Notes under the pieces: model-generated | Database searches by the model: none | Told to the model about the DNA's origin: nothing | The model's input: the letters and a program-made list of their open reading frames with translations, nothing else | Position numbers and translations under genes: made by a program | In this document: one piece after another, positions 8,575 to 16,498 of the stretch | Layout: every line of letters starts with the position of its first letter | Numbering within the stretch: position 1 is the first letter of the stretch | From: Cloacibacillus sp. | Lineage (GTDB): Bacteria; Synergistota; Synergistia; Synergistales; Synergistaceae | Assembly: GCA_036655895.1 (NCBI GenBank) | Contig: JAVVPF010000012.1 | Span: forward strand, 1-64,000 | Direction: 5' to 3' | Length of the DNA stretch: 64,000 nucleotides

Positions 8575-9465
8575 TTATTCTTCCCGCACCGAGCCGTCAG
8601 GCGCCACCATCTTTTTTGTGTATTCTATGAAACGCCGGGAGGCGGGGGATGCCTCTTCAAAGGAGCGGACGCAGAGCGCGAGGTCTCGATGGATGGCCGG
8701 GGCAAGAGGCAGCATCGCAGCGCGGCCCCTGTACGCCTGCATGACAAGCTCCGGCAGGATGCTTATCCCAAGGCCGTTTTCCACCATCGAGAAGGCCGTG
8801 TGGTCGTCGTGCGAGGTGAATTTTATATTCGGAGACAGAGAATATTTTTGAAGTATTCTGTTTGTGTCGTAGTCAAAGCCGCGCGTAAGCAGTATAAAAT
8901 CAGCGCCGTTGAAGGCTTCAAGCGGAAAAGCCTCCGCCGCGGCCATCGGGTGGCCGAACGGAAGAATGGCAAGAAAGGCGTCCTTTTTCAAAATGTGCCG
9001 GTCGTACCCGCGTTCCGGCTGCACGCTCATAAAGGCGAGGTCGACCGCCCCGTCCTCAAGCGCCGCCTCCAACTGGCCTATGCCGCCCTCCGTTATCTCT
9101 ATTTTTATATTCGGGAAATCTCGCTGGAAGCGTTTTATTATCTTCGGCAGCCAGTAAAATGAAATGCTCGTGAATGCGCCAATGCGCAGCGTGCCGCAGA
9201 TGAGCCCGTTTATGGAGCTTACCGTCTGCCCAAGCTGCTCGTTCCATTTCGCCATCTCCCGAAGGCACGGCAGCACGCGCTCGCCCTCCGGCGAAAGCCG
9301 CACTCCGTCGCGCACGCGCAGGAAGAGGCGAAAGCCGAATTCCTCCTCGACGCCGCGTATCATGTGGCTGACGCCGGACTGAGTGTAGCCGAAGGCCTCG
9401 CCCGCCCGGGTGAGGTTTTTGCACTCCGCCGCTTTTATGATGACCTCGTATTTTCTGATCTCCAT
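8575..9465 (-). CDS. LysR-family transcriptional regulator
   Basis: This 296-aa protein has an N-terminal winged helix-turn-helix (residues about 1-60, ECKNLTRAGEAFGYTQSGVSHMIRGVEEE) and a periplasmic-binding-protein-like effector domain (about 90-290). The start at 9465 is set by AGGAGGCGCGC directly upstream; the frame continues 14 codons further with no better signal. It is transcribed away from the large mscS gene and toward the LysE exporter. LysR proteins usually act on a divergent promoter, here the mscS upstream region, but that target is inference. The effector is unknown. Confidence 0.9.
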   Translation of the reverse strand: MEIRKYEVIIKAAECKNLTRAGEAFGYTQSGVSHMIRGVEEEFGFRLFLRVRDGVRLSPEGERVLPCLREMAKWNEQLGQTVSSINGLICGTLRIGAFTSISFYWLPKIIKRFQRDFPNIKIEITEGGIGQLEAALEDGAVDLAFMSVQPERGYDRHILKKDAFLAILPFGHPMAAAEAFPLEAFNGADFILLTRGFDYDTNRILQKYSLSPNIKFTSHDDHTAFSMVENGLGISILPELVMQAYRGRAAMLPLAPAIHRDLALCVRSFEEASPASRRFIEYTKKMVAPDGSVREE

Positions 9466-9566
9466 CTGCGCGCCTCCTTCATAAAAACTGATGTTGAAAT
9501 AAATCATTTATCCGCCCTTTACTATATAATGATATTATATATCGACCTTGATACGGAGGGATACAA

Positions 9567-11735
9567 ATGCGTTCGGCGGCCTTTAAAAAATTTATTTTCG
9601 CAATGATATTGATACCATTTCTTTTGATCTTCCCGCACGCCGCCACAGCCACAGGTTCGCTTGACGACTTGAACGACGAGATTGCGCGCTACCAGACGGA
9701 ACCCCTGAAACGCGCGCGCGAAATAGAAGACGGCCTGCGAAAAATGCGCGAAGTAGAAGACGGCCTTGCACGTCAGTATGACGTAAAAATGTCGGACGTG
9801 CTCGCCTACGAGTACGAGCTTGAATGGCTGGTAGACACTTACTACAGCCTATACTTCCTCCAAAAACGCGGAGACGCGAAAAGCACCTTCGTACTTGACG
9901 ACGCCGAAATAAACGAACTCGCCGCAAAAAAACCGCCCTACACCTTCTCATTCTACCTTGGCGTAGCAAACGACATGGCGACCTGCACCGAAAAATTCAT
10001 GGAAAACCGCGAGGCGTTCGTAAGCGGGCAAAAACACGTACAGCAGCTCAGCGAAGAAAGAAAAGATGCAGAGCGCGCCTATCGCCGCTGCCGTGAAAAA
10101 ACGCTGCTTTCTTCTGAAAACAGAATAAAATACAACTTTGAGCTGCTTGTCATCAAGGCGAAGCTCGAACGCAGCGTGGCAGACCATACCTTCTACGAGC
10201 TGGCCATGAAAATTTCGGAGTCGCGCGGCGCCGAGATGAAAGAAAAGATAGACATGCTCGCCCCCATCCTGAAGAACATACGCGCCAATATCAAAATGGA
10301 CAATGAGACCTTTGAGTATCTCGACTCGATAGCCTTTGGCAAAATGAGGAACATCCACAACATCACCGAGATGCTTTCACATAAATTCAACGAACTAAGC
10401 GAAACGAGACGCTACGCGGAGCGGCCCTCTCCGTTTCTGCGCTACAGCATACTGACCGAACAGACCCTGGTGGAAAGAGAACTGCTCTTTGTGCTGGACC
10501 TTGCCGAGGAATGGGCCGCCATGAGGCTCGTCTGGCGTTCAATGGGCGAAATGTTCACCGAAAAACTTACCGCACAGGAGCAGCGCGCGGTAAAAGCGAG
10601 GATAGAGGAGCAGACGAGCCAGGCGCAGAACGCTCTTGAATATGCGAACAAAGAGATGCAAAAAATACGTTCTGCCGAGGACGAAGTGCAAAATCGCTTT
10701 GGCGACGGTGATATAGCGCCCTTTTCCAAAGAGGCCAGAGAGCGCGACCTCTTTATGGAGAACCTAGAGGCGCGCAAGGAGCGTTATCTCTCCTACATCG
10801 TCATGCTTGGCGCGATGCGCAGCCATTACGAAACGCTCAAAGAAGAGACGGCCAGGATACTGGGAGAAGGCAGCGCAAAGGAAGACATAACGGACACATG
10901 GGGCGAAAATATCTCCTCAATGCTCGACTACGAGCTATGGAACGTCGGAGACTATCCAATCACCGTGGAGAAGATTGCGCTCGCCGCCTTGATTTTCGCC
11001 GTTAGCCTCTGCGTCACGCTGCTTTTCGTGAAGCTGCTCAAAATACATCTTAAAAAATCGCGTTCCATGAGCCGCCACAGCGCGCTGCTCGTACAAAACC
11101 TCGTCTTTTATTTCGGTGTGGCCGTCTCGTTCCTGCTCACCCTCTGGATGCTTCACATCCCTCTCACCGCCTTCGCCTTCATGGGGGGCGCCGTCGCCAT
11201 CGCCATAGGTCTCGGCACCCAGAAAATAATGGGAGATACGCTGAGCGGGCTTCTGTTGCTCTTCCAGAAAAAGCTGCGCATCGGCGACGAGGTGATAATA
11301 GGCGACGTGCAGGGCGTAGTACACGAAATAACGCTGCAAAACACCGTACTGCTCTGCGAAGAGACGAAACACATGATAATACCGAACAGCCGCGTGCTTG
11401 AAAGCTCCGTGCTGAACCTCACGCTCGACAGCACCGTCATGCGCACGGAGCTGAACATCCCCGTCTCGTATGACGCTGACATCGAACTTGCCCTTCTTCT
11501 CATAAAACGCGTGCTCGAAGACAACAAAAGCGTTTTGAAACAGCCGCCCTTCCGCATCCTATATTCCGACGCTGGAGACGGAAGGATCGTCATCAAAGCC
11601 AGATTTTTCATCGACATCAAAGTGACCTTTGAAAGCATCATAAAAAGCGCCCTGCGGCTCAGCATAATAAATTTATTCAAAGAGCACGGCCTTTCGCTGA
11701 ACACTCCCAAAAACGATGTCAGAATAGTTTCGTGA
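9567..11735 (+). CDS. Large mechanosensitive channel of the MscS family with periplasmic coiled-coil domain
   Basis: This 722-aa protein has a signal peptide (about 1-28), a long charged helical region (about 30-460) likely to form a periplasmic coiled coil, then hydrophobic helices (about 475-550) leading into the pore helix and beta domain. The AFMGGAVAIAIGLGTQKIMGD segment is the glycine/alanine-rich TM3 pore, and LRIGDEVIIGDVQGVVHEI is the conserved MscS beta-domain signature. The size and layout resemble the large MscK/MscM-like channels that release solutes during hypo-osmotic shock. ATG 9567 follows GGAGGG. Confidence 0.88.
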   Translation: MRSAAFKKFIFAMILIPFLLIFPHAATATGSLDDLNDEIARYQTEPLKRAREIEDGLRKMREVEDGLARQYDVKMSDVLAYEYELEWLVDTYYSLYFLQKRGDAKSTFVLDDAEINELAAKKPPYTFSFYLGVANDMATCTEKFMENREAFVSGQKHVQQLSEERKDAERAYRRCREKTLLSSENRIKYNFELLVIKAKLERSVADHTFYELAMKISESRGAEMKEKIDMLAPILKNIRANIKMDNETFEYLDSIAFGKMRNIHNITEMLSHKFNELSETRRYAERPSPFLRYSILTEQTLVERELLFVLDLAEEWAAMRLVWRSMGEMFTEKLTAQEQRAVKARIEEQTSQAQNALEYANKEMQKIRSAEDEVQNRFGDGDIAPFSKEARERDLFMENLEARKERYLSYIVMLGAMRSHYETLKEETARILGEGSAKEDITDTWGENISSMLDYELWNVGDYPITVEKIALAALIFAVSLCVTLLFVKLLKIHLKKSRSMSRHSALLVQNLVFYFGVAVSFLLTLWMLHIPLTAFAFMGGAVAIAIGLGTQKIMGDTLSGLLLLFQKKLRIGDEVIIGDVQGVVHEITLQNTVLLCEETKHMIIPNSRVLESSVLNLTLDSTVMRTELNIPVSYDADIELALLLIKRVLEDNKSVLKQPPFRILYSDAGDGRIVIKARFFIDIKVTFESIIKSALRLSIINLFKEHGLSLNTPKNDVRIVS

Positions 11736-11861
11736 CATGTATGACTATTGTAAATATTTAGACAAAGATGTCATATAAAGGCTCCCGTCGGCCGCGCCGC
11801 CCTCTCATATTGATTTACCGCATATATGGAGAGATAAATTTCGACGTGTCTTAACAAAGCC

Positions 11862-11880
11862 GCTGACAGTCAGCTTTTTT
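11862..11880 (+). terminator. Short terminator-like hairpin downstream of mscS
   Basis: GCTGA-CAG-TCAGC followed by six T residues. The stem is only 5 bp, so it is a weak candidate. Confidence 0.4.
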
Positions 11881-12008
11881 CATCTAAGCAAAACTACTGT
11901 GAAATTGGCATATATATAAATATTTCGTTTTACTTTTAATTTGCCGTTGCATATACTGGCGATACTTTAAAGAAACATAAGAGCGACGGGTTGAAGGGGG
12001 TAAGTATC

Positions 12009-12161
12009 ATGCCGATAGGGGAATTTATTCTAATAGCGACGATGAGCATAACGGCACTTGCGTCTGTCCTGTTTACATTCTACATGCTGAAAGTTACGAT
12101 CTGGAGCGAACCAGACGTTGTAAAGATTCCGGCCGCCCAGGCCCACAAAGCGGGTTGCTGA
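12009..12161 (+). CDS. 50-aa single-pass membrane microprotein, copy 1
   Basis: A 50-codon frame starts at ATG 12009 after GAAGGGGG. It encodes an N-terminal MPIGEFILIATMS segment, one hydrophobic helix (about residues 5-28), then LKVTIWSEPDVVK and a short polar tail ending in Cys. The protein is clearly paralogous to the 48-aa product at 12360-12506: both share GEF-[IL]-[LM]-IA near the start, an ITA/VTA-x-x-S-x-x-F core and a K-x-x-[IV]-W motif after the helix. It has its own terminator. Conservation of two copies plus ribosome sites makes coding likely. Function unknown to me; candidates are modulators of a membrane complex such as the upstream channel. Confidence 0.72.
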   Translation: MPIGEFILIATMSITALASVLFTFYMLKVTIWSEPDVVKIPAAQAHKAGC

Positions 12162-12190
12162 AATAATTTTCCACTCCCTAGGAAAAGACA

Positions 12191-12221
12191 TGGCCTTCCA
12201 TTTTGGAGGGCCAAAATTTTT
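12191..12221 (+). terminator. Terminator after microprotein copy 1
   Basis: TGGCCTTCCA pairs with TGGAGGGCCA (one G-T wobble), followed by AAAATTTTT. The A run on the left could also allow action on the minus strand. Confidence 0.8.
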
Positions 12222-12359
12222 GCCGCGCGGCATGAAAATAATTCATGTCACGCATTATATCTTGTCGTTTTACTAATCTTAAGCGTGCTGATATTATAAA
12301 CCCATCAAGAACGGCCGTTCTGAAAGTTTTAATTTAGACATTCTAAGGAGGTTGTGATC

Positions 12360-12506
12360 ATGATGGGATTCGGAGAATTTTTGATGATAGCGCTTACAGC
12401 CGTTACGGCCGCTGGAAGTTTTGTTTTCGCGCTTGTAATGTCGGTCAAAGACGTCTGGCTTGAAGATGCGGCCAAGGACGTTCAGAAAGTGGTAAAGGCC
12501 GCATAG
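12360..12506 (+). CDS. 48-aa single-pass membrane microprotein, copy 2
   Basis: ATG 12360 follows a strong AAGGAGG. The 48-aa product MMGFGEFLMIALTAVTAAGS... has one membrane helix (about 6-28) followed by VKDVWLEDAAKDVQKVVKAA, an amphipathic basic/acidic tail. It is paralogous to the microprotein 198 bases upstream, with the GEF start, T-A-x-x-S core and K-x-x-W motif at the same spacing. A promoter-like TTTACT-N17-TATTAT ends about 60 bases upstream and a good terminator follows, so it is probably a separate transcript. I do not recognise the family. Confidence 0.75.
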   Translation: MMGFGEFLMIALTAVTAAGSFVFALVMSVKDVWLEDAAKDVQKVVKAA

Positions 12507-12560
12507 GCCATTTGCATAAAGCTTCTCTTCCTAAAAAGGCGGTGCAAGCCCCTTTCCCTT

Positions 12561-12601
12561 AAAACCCCTCCCGCCGGCGCAGGCCCAGCGGGAGGGGTTT
12601 T
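12561..12601 (+). terminator. Terminator after microprotein copy 2
   Basis: AAAACCCCTCCCGC pairs with GCGGGAGGGGTTTT: a long perfect stem with an A run before and T run after, so possibly bidirectional with the convergent radical SAM gene. Confidence 0.88.
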
Positions 12602-12641
12602 GTATAGATGGGAGGCTTTGCCGCGATACTCAAGGCGGCGC

Positions 12642-13505
12642 CTACACGTTGCCGATGATCACCGTCTTTAGTTTTTCTTTTGCCGTCTCTGCAAGTTCGC
12701 GCAGCGTTTGCGCAGATGTGGCGGCGCGGTCTGTGACAAGTCTTCGCGGGAAGAATCTCGTTATGTGCAGTGGTATGTTTTCATCTACTGAGGCTATCCA
12801 CTCCGCCATGCGGCGCATCTCCTCTTCTGCGTCGTTTTTTCCTGGCACTATGAGCGTCGTAAGCTCTACGTGAGCGTTGGCCGCGGCGGCCGTGATGAAG
12901 CGTTTCACCGTTTCAAGGTCCCCGCCAAGCCATTTGTAGTAGTCTTCCGTGAAGCCTTTGAGGTCGATGTTCCACGCGTCTATGAAGGGCAGCACCGGGG
13001 CAAGCGCCGCCTCCGTTACGGAGCCGTTGGTGACGACGACGTTTTTCATTCCGAGGGCGCGCACCTCTTTTGCGCAGTCGCGCACGTATTCCCAGCCCAC
13101 CATCGGCTCGTTGTAGGTGTAGGCGACGCCGATGTTGTTCCGTTCTCTTAAGCTGTACGCAAGCTCCGCAAGACGCGCCGGAGGCAGCTCCTCCGTGACG
13201 AGCGTATCAGGGCCCGCGCCAGCCAGTTCGTAGTTCTGGCAGAAGGGGCAGTTGAGGTTGCATCCGAATGTGCCGACGGAGAGTATCATGGAGCCGGGGC
13301 AAAAACGCGCAAGCGGCTTTTTTTCTATTGGGTCGAGCGCCACCGACGCCACGCGGCCGTAGCTGAGGCTGACGCTTCTTGCGCCGTGGTTGGCGCGCGC
13401 GTGGCAGAGGCCGCTTTGCCCCTCTTTTAGCTGGCAGTGGTGGAAGCAGTATGGGCAGCTTATCGCGGTATCGTTAGTAATGGCGCACCACCTCAAATCT
13501 TTCAA
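12642..13505 (-). CDS. amrS: AmmeMemoRadiSam system radical SAM protein
   Basis: This 287-aa radical SAM enzyme carries the iron-sulfur motif CNLNCPFC (near residue 82) after SVGTFG, an N-terminal cysteine-rich segment (CPYCFHHCQLKEGQSGLC), and the ALDPIEKKPLARFCPGS stretch characteristic of the AmmeMemoRadiSam subfamily. It is related to pyruvate formate-lyase-activating enzymes, but no glycyl-radical enzyme is nearby. Its start overlaps the end of the Memo/AMMECR1 fusion gene by 32 bases, so the two are translationally coupled. The biological substrate of this three-part system is, to my knowledge, not firmly established. Confidence 0.88.
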   Translation of the reverse strand: MKDLRWCAITNDTAISCPYCFHHCQLKEGQSGLCHARANHGARSVSLSYGRVASVALDPIEKKPLARFCPGSMILSVGTFGCNLNCPFCQNYELAGAGPDTLVTEELPPARLAELAYSLRERNNIGVAYTYNEPMVGWEYVRDCAKEVRALGMKNVVVTNGSVTEAALAPVLPFIDAWNIDLKGFTEDYYKWLGGDLETVKRFITAAAANAHVELTTLIVPGKNDAEEEMRRMAEWIASVDENIPLHITRFFPRRLVTDRAATSAQTLRELAETAKEKLKTVIIGNV

Positions 13506-14865
13506 GGCTTACCGTTTCGTCGGGGCGGATGCCGGCCTTTTGTTTCGCTATTTCTATCTGCTGACGCACGCTGCCGACGCCCTCCAGGTTTGGCAGAAGC
13601 AGCCCCCGTCTTGCGCCGCGCGTCACGATGACGCCAAATTTTTTTACGTCAAGCTCCGACTCTGAGGCTATAGGCTCCGTGGGGCCGAGAACGTCTACGG
13701 AGCAGGTGATTTTTTCCAGCTCGTCGGGGCGCACCGGCTCAAAGCGCGGGTCCTGCGTCGCGGCGCTTATTGCGTTCTGGATTATCTCCCGCGCGACGGA
13801 GCTTTGTGTTGGCGATGTCGTTCCGATGCAGCCGCGCAGCCGTCCCTCTTTTTTGAGCGATACAAAGACGCCGGCGCGTCGTTTCGTCAGTTCTGGAGGA
13901 AGGCCGGAGGGTTCGGAAAGTTTCGTGCCGTTTTTTACGTATGACTCTATTGAGGCGCGCGCAAGCCGCACGAACTGGTCTTCGTTTTTGCGAAGGTCCG
14001 ATGTGCGCCGCGCCTCGTTTTCTTCGTACAGCGCGAGAAAGCGGCGGCTTTCGTCGTTCGCGCCGGCGGTGAAGGTGCAGACGCCGTAGCCTACGCCGAA
14101 CGGCCCCTCGTAAGAAAGTTTTTCGGCCTTTACGTCGCGCCCGTCGAAAGCGCCCGCCATTATTACGAACGAGCGCTGTCCGCACTCTCCCGCCTCTTCA
14201 CACTCCTCTTCGGAGAAATCAAAAAGCTCTCCGAAGGCGCCGCGCCCCATCACGTCCATGATGCGCGCGTCGTATTTCGGCCCCGCTTCGTTGTAGCCGT
14301 AGGGGCCGTCAGCGGAAAGCCTGTGCGAAAGATCTCCGCTTGCGATGAAGACGGTGTTTCCGCCGAGCTTTTCCGCCGTCTCTTTTATGAGTATGCCAAG
14401 CCGGTAATGTTCCTGCGCCGTGAGGCCCGAAAGCCCGATGCGCACAAATTTTGTCTGCGAGAGGTCCATCGTTTTTTCAAGAAAATATAGCGGGACCATC
14501 GTCGCGTGGTCCAGTTTTTTGTCGCGTTCGCCGAGCGTGCCCGCGGGAAATCCCTCGCGCTCAGCTGCGGCCGAGAGCGCCTTCGTGAACTCGCGGTCGT
14601 AATCCGCGCGGAAGGCGGCATTTGGCGCGCCGAACTGGGCGAAGCTGCCGGAGGCCCCGCCGCCGGGCGATATGTGGAAGTAGTCCGCGTAGGCCGTGGC
14701 GTGCGGCGAGGTGATTATCACCCTCTTCGGCGCCTGCTGCGCGACGAACGCGGCCGCTTTTTCACAGGCTTTTGCCGTAGCCGTTATTTTGCTTTCCTCG
14801 CCGCGTCCCACAGCCGGCACTATGAGCGGGGGGTGCGGGAGCATTATTCCTGCTGTTATCGACAT
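13474..14865 (-). CDS. Memo/LigB-like and AMMECR1 fusion protein of the AmmeMemoRadiSam system
   Basis: This 463-aa protein joins two domains. Residues about 1-265 resemble class III extradiol dioxygenase (LigB/Memo) proteins, with histidine motifs MLPHPPLIVPAVG and TSPHATAYADY, and IASGDLSHRL. Residues about 285-460 are an AMMECR1 domain with GVFVSLKKEGRLRGCIG and DPRFEPV. It partners the radical SAM protein encoded just downstream, giving all three parts of the system in two genes. The start at 14865 is set by CAGAGGTGAT; the frame opens three codons earlier at 14874. Upstream lies the convergently ordered CoA-transferase pair. Confidence 0.87.
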   Translation of the reverse strand: MSITAGIMLPHPPLIVPAVGRGEESKITATAKACEKAAAFVAQQAPKRVIITSPHATAYADYFHISPGGGASGSFAQFGAPNAAFRADYDREFTKALSAAAEREGFPAGTLGERDKKLDHATMVPLYFLEKTMDLSQTKFVRIGLSGLTAQEHYRLGILIKETAEKLGGNTVFIASGDLSHRLSADGPYGYNEAGPKYDARIMDVMGRGAFGELFDFSEEECEEAGECGQRSFVIMAGAFDGRDVKAEKLSYEGPFGVGYGVCTFTAGANDESRRFLALYEENEARRTSDLRKNEDQFVRLARASIESYVKNGTKLSEPSGLPPELTKRRAGVFVSLKKEGRLRGCIGTTSPTQSSVAREIIQNAISAATQDPRFEPVRPDELEKITCSVDVLGPTEPIASESELDVKKFGVIVTRGARRGLLLPNLEGVGSVRQQIEIAKQKAGIRPDETVSLERFEVVRHY

Positions 14866-14965
14866 TTTTATCACCTCTGATAAATATTGTTCTATATTTT
14901 TAAGGCGATCATAGTCTTTTGTCCAAAAAAGTTAATGGCAAATCTACGCGTTAACGGCAGCGCCG

Positions 14966-15631
14966 CTACTGGTATCTTACGAGCCTCGCGCTCACGTCGA
15001 GCTTCATCTCAGTTTTGTCCAGCAGCTCCTGCATCGGGCAGTCGGCGGCCAGCTCCGTCAGCACCATGCGGCCGTAGATACATTCAACGACGCAGTATTC
15101 TGTCACTATCATGTTTACGACGCCGCGCCCAGTAAGGGGCAGAGTGCATTTGTTGACCAGCTTGCTCCGGCCGTTTTTGTCAAAATGGCGTGTGGCTGCG
15201 TACACCTTCTTCGCGCCCGTTACGATGTCCATCGCGCCGCCCATGCCGGGCACTCGCACCTTTGGGATCATCCAGTTCGCGAGGCTGCCCTCGGCGTCCA
15301 CTTGAAGCGCGCCCAGTATCGTCACATCGATATGGCCGCCGCGCATTATCGAAAAGCTAAGGTCTGCGCCGATTATCGCGCCGCCCGCAAGCACGGATAT
15401 CGGCGCGCCGCCAGCGTCGATGGTGCGGAGGTCGTGTTTGTCCTTTGTCGGCCCCGCGTTTATCACTCCGTTTTCCGTTTGCAGAATGAGCCGCACCCCT
15501 TCGGGCACGTAGTCGGGCACGAGCTGCGGTATGCCTATGCCAAGATTGACGAGCGCGCCGTCTTCAAGGTCTTCCGCAAGTTTTTTTGCGATGCGCATGC
15601 GCGCCTCTTCTTCGCTACGTTCTGGAAGCAT
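14966..15631 (-). CDS. Acyl-CoA:acetate/3-ketoacid CoA-transferase subunit B
   Basis: This 221-aa beta subunit of a family I CoA-transferase contains NLGIGIPQLVPDYVP and the catalytic glutamate in QTENGVI (usually SENG), followed by GGAPISVLAGGA. The glutamate forms the CoA thioester intermediate. The start overlaps the end of subunit A by 17 bases. With subunit A it would move CoA between acetate or butyrate and a 3-ketoacid or similar product of amino-acid fermentation. The exact acyl pair cannot be told from sequence. Confidence 0.9.
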   Translation of the reverse strand: MLPERSEEEARMRIAKKLAEDLEDGALVNLGIGIPQLVPDYVPEGVRLILQTENGVINAGPTKDKHDLRTIDAGGAPISVLAGGAIIGADLSFSIMRGGHIDVTILGALQVDAEGSLANWMIPKVRVPGMGGAMDIVTGAKKVYAATRHFDKNGRSKLVNKCTLPLTGRGVVNMIVTEYCVVECIYGRMVLTELAADCPMQELLDKTEMKLDVSARLVRYQ

Positions 15632-16322
15632 ATTCGCCGTCTCCTTTCAGCACGAGGGCGTCAATAAAAATTCCCGGCGTCACGACGTGTTCCGGCGCGA
15701 TGCCGCCAAGCGGCAGCACTTCGTCCACCTCTACGATGACTTTTTTTGCCGCCGTGGCCATTGTCGGGTTGAAGTTTCTGTTTGTGCCGCAGTATATCAG
15801 GTTGCCGGCGGCGTCGGCCTTGTAGGCGCGGATGAGCGCAACGTCCGCTTTGAGCGGCCTCTCTATTATGTACCGCGCGCCGTCGAGCTCTATCGTTTCG
15901 CGCCCCTCTTCATATACGGTCTCTATCCCCGTCGGCGTAAGCACGCCTCCAAGTCCCGCGCCGCCCGCGCGGATGCGTTCGACGAAGGTCCCCATCGGGA
16001 TCAGTTCTATTTTCAGCTCGCCCGTCGTGTATAGCTGCTGCGTGCGTTTGTTGAGGCCGATGTGCGAGGCTGTCAGCGAGCGCAGCTGTCCGTTTACGAC
16101 GAGCGCGGCCACTCCTACCGGGCCTTTTACCTTTGTCTCGTAATAGCTGGTGTCGACGCAGATAAGGTCTATATCATAGGCGTCGGAGGAGGCGAGCGCC
16201 TCAAGTACGGTGTAGGGCGCGCCGCCGAAGTTGAATCCGCCCACCATGAGCGAAGCGCCGGGCTTTACGAATGCGGCGGCTTCCTGCGGGGTGATTATCG
16301 GTTTTATAAATGGTTTTGCCAT
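15615..16322 (-). CDS. Acyl-CoA:acetate/3-ketoacid CoA-transferase subunit A
   Basis: This 235-aa alpha subunit has the conserved SLMVGGFNFGGAPYTVLEAL (G-x-G-G-x-P oxyanion-hole region, near residues 26-40) and the later AYKADAAGNLIYCGTNRNFNP segment. It forms a heteromer with subunit B, whose gene overlaps its 3' end. The ATG at 16322 follows GGAAAGGA at a longish distance. A perfect inverted repeat lies 20 bases upstream and may control the pair. Substrates are probably short acids from amino-acid fermentation. Confidence 0.9.
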   Translation of the reverse strand: MAKPFIKPIITPQEAAAFVKPGASLMVGGFNFGGAPYTVLEALASSDAYDIDLICVDTSYYETKVKGPVGVAALVVNGQLRSLTASHIGLNKRTQQLYTTGELKIELIPMGTFVERIRAGGAGLGGVLTPTGIETVYEEGRETIELDGARYIIERPLKADVALIRAYKADAAGNLIYCGTNRNFNPTMATAAKKVIVEVDEVLPLGGIAPEHVVTPGIFIDALVLKGDGEYASRT

Positions 16323-16342
16323 GAAATAACTAACATCCTTTC

Positions 16343-16368
16343 CGGTAACACTGTTTAAAGTGTTACCG
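16343..16368 (-). promoter_or_regulatory. Inverted repeat upstream of the CoA-transferase operon (putative operator)
   Basis: CGGTAACACT and AGTGTTACCG form a perfect 10-bp inverted repeat with a 6-base spacer, 20 bases before the subunit A start. There is no T-tract toward the gene, so an operator (for instance GntR or LysR type) or a leader hairpin fits better than a terminator. Confidence 0.5.
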
Positions 16369-16498
16369 TTTCGCGCCGCAATGTCAAGCGGGGATTTCTA
16401 GCATTGGCGCCATCTGGCAGACGTGCGGCATTTGTAAATTTTTTCAAAAACCTCAGACTCTATTGTGCTATCATTTACCACAAACGGAGGCGGTTTTT

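Noticed and set aside
7954-9507. LysE exporter and LysR regulator as a classic LysE/LysG pair
   Set aside because: The genes converge rather than diverge, so they lack the shared promoter region of that pair; a functional link is not supported.
13628-14089. 153-aa plus-strand frame opposite the Memo/AMMECR1 gene
   Set aside because: Antisense shadow without any family motif or ribosome site.
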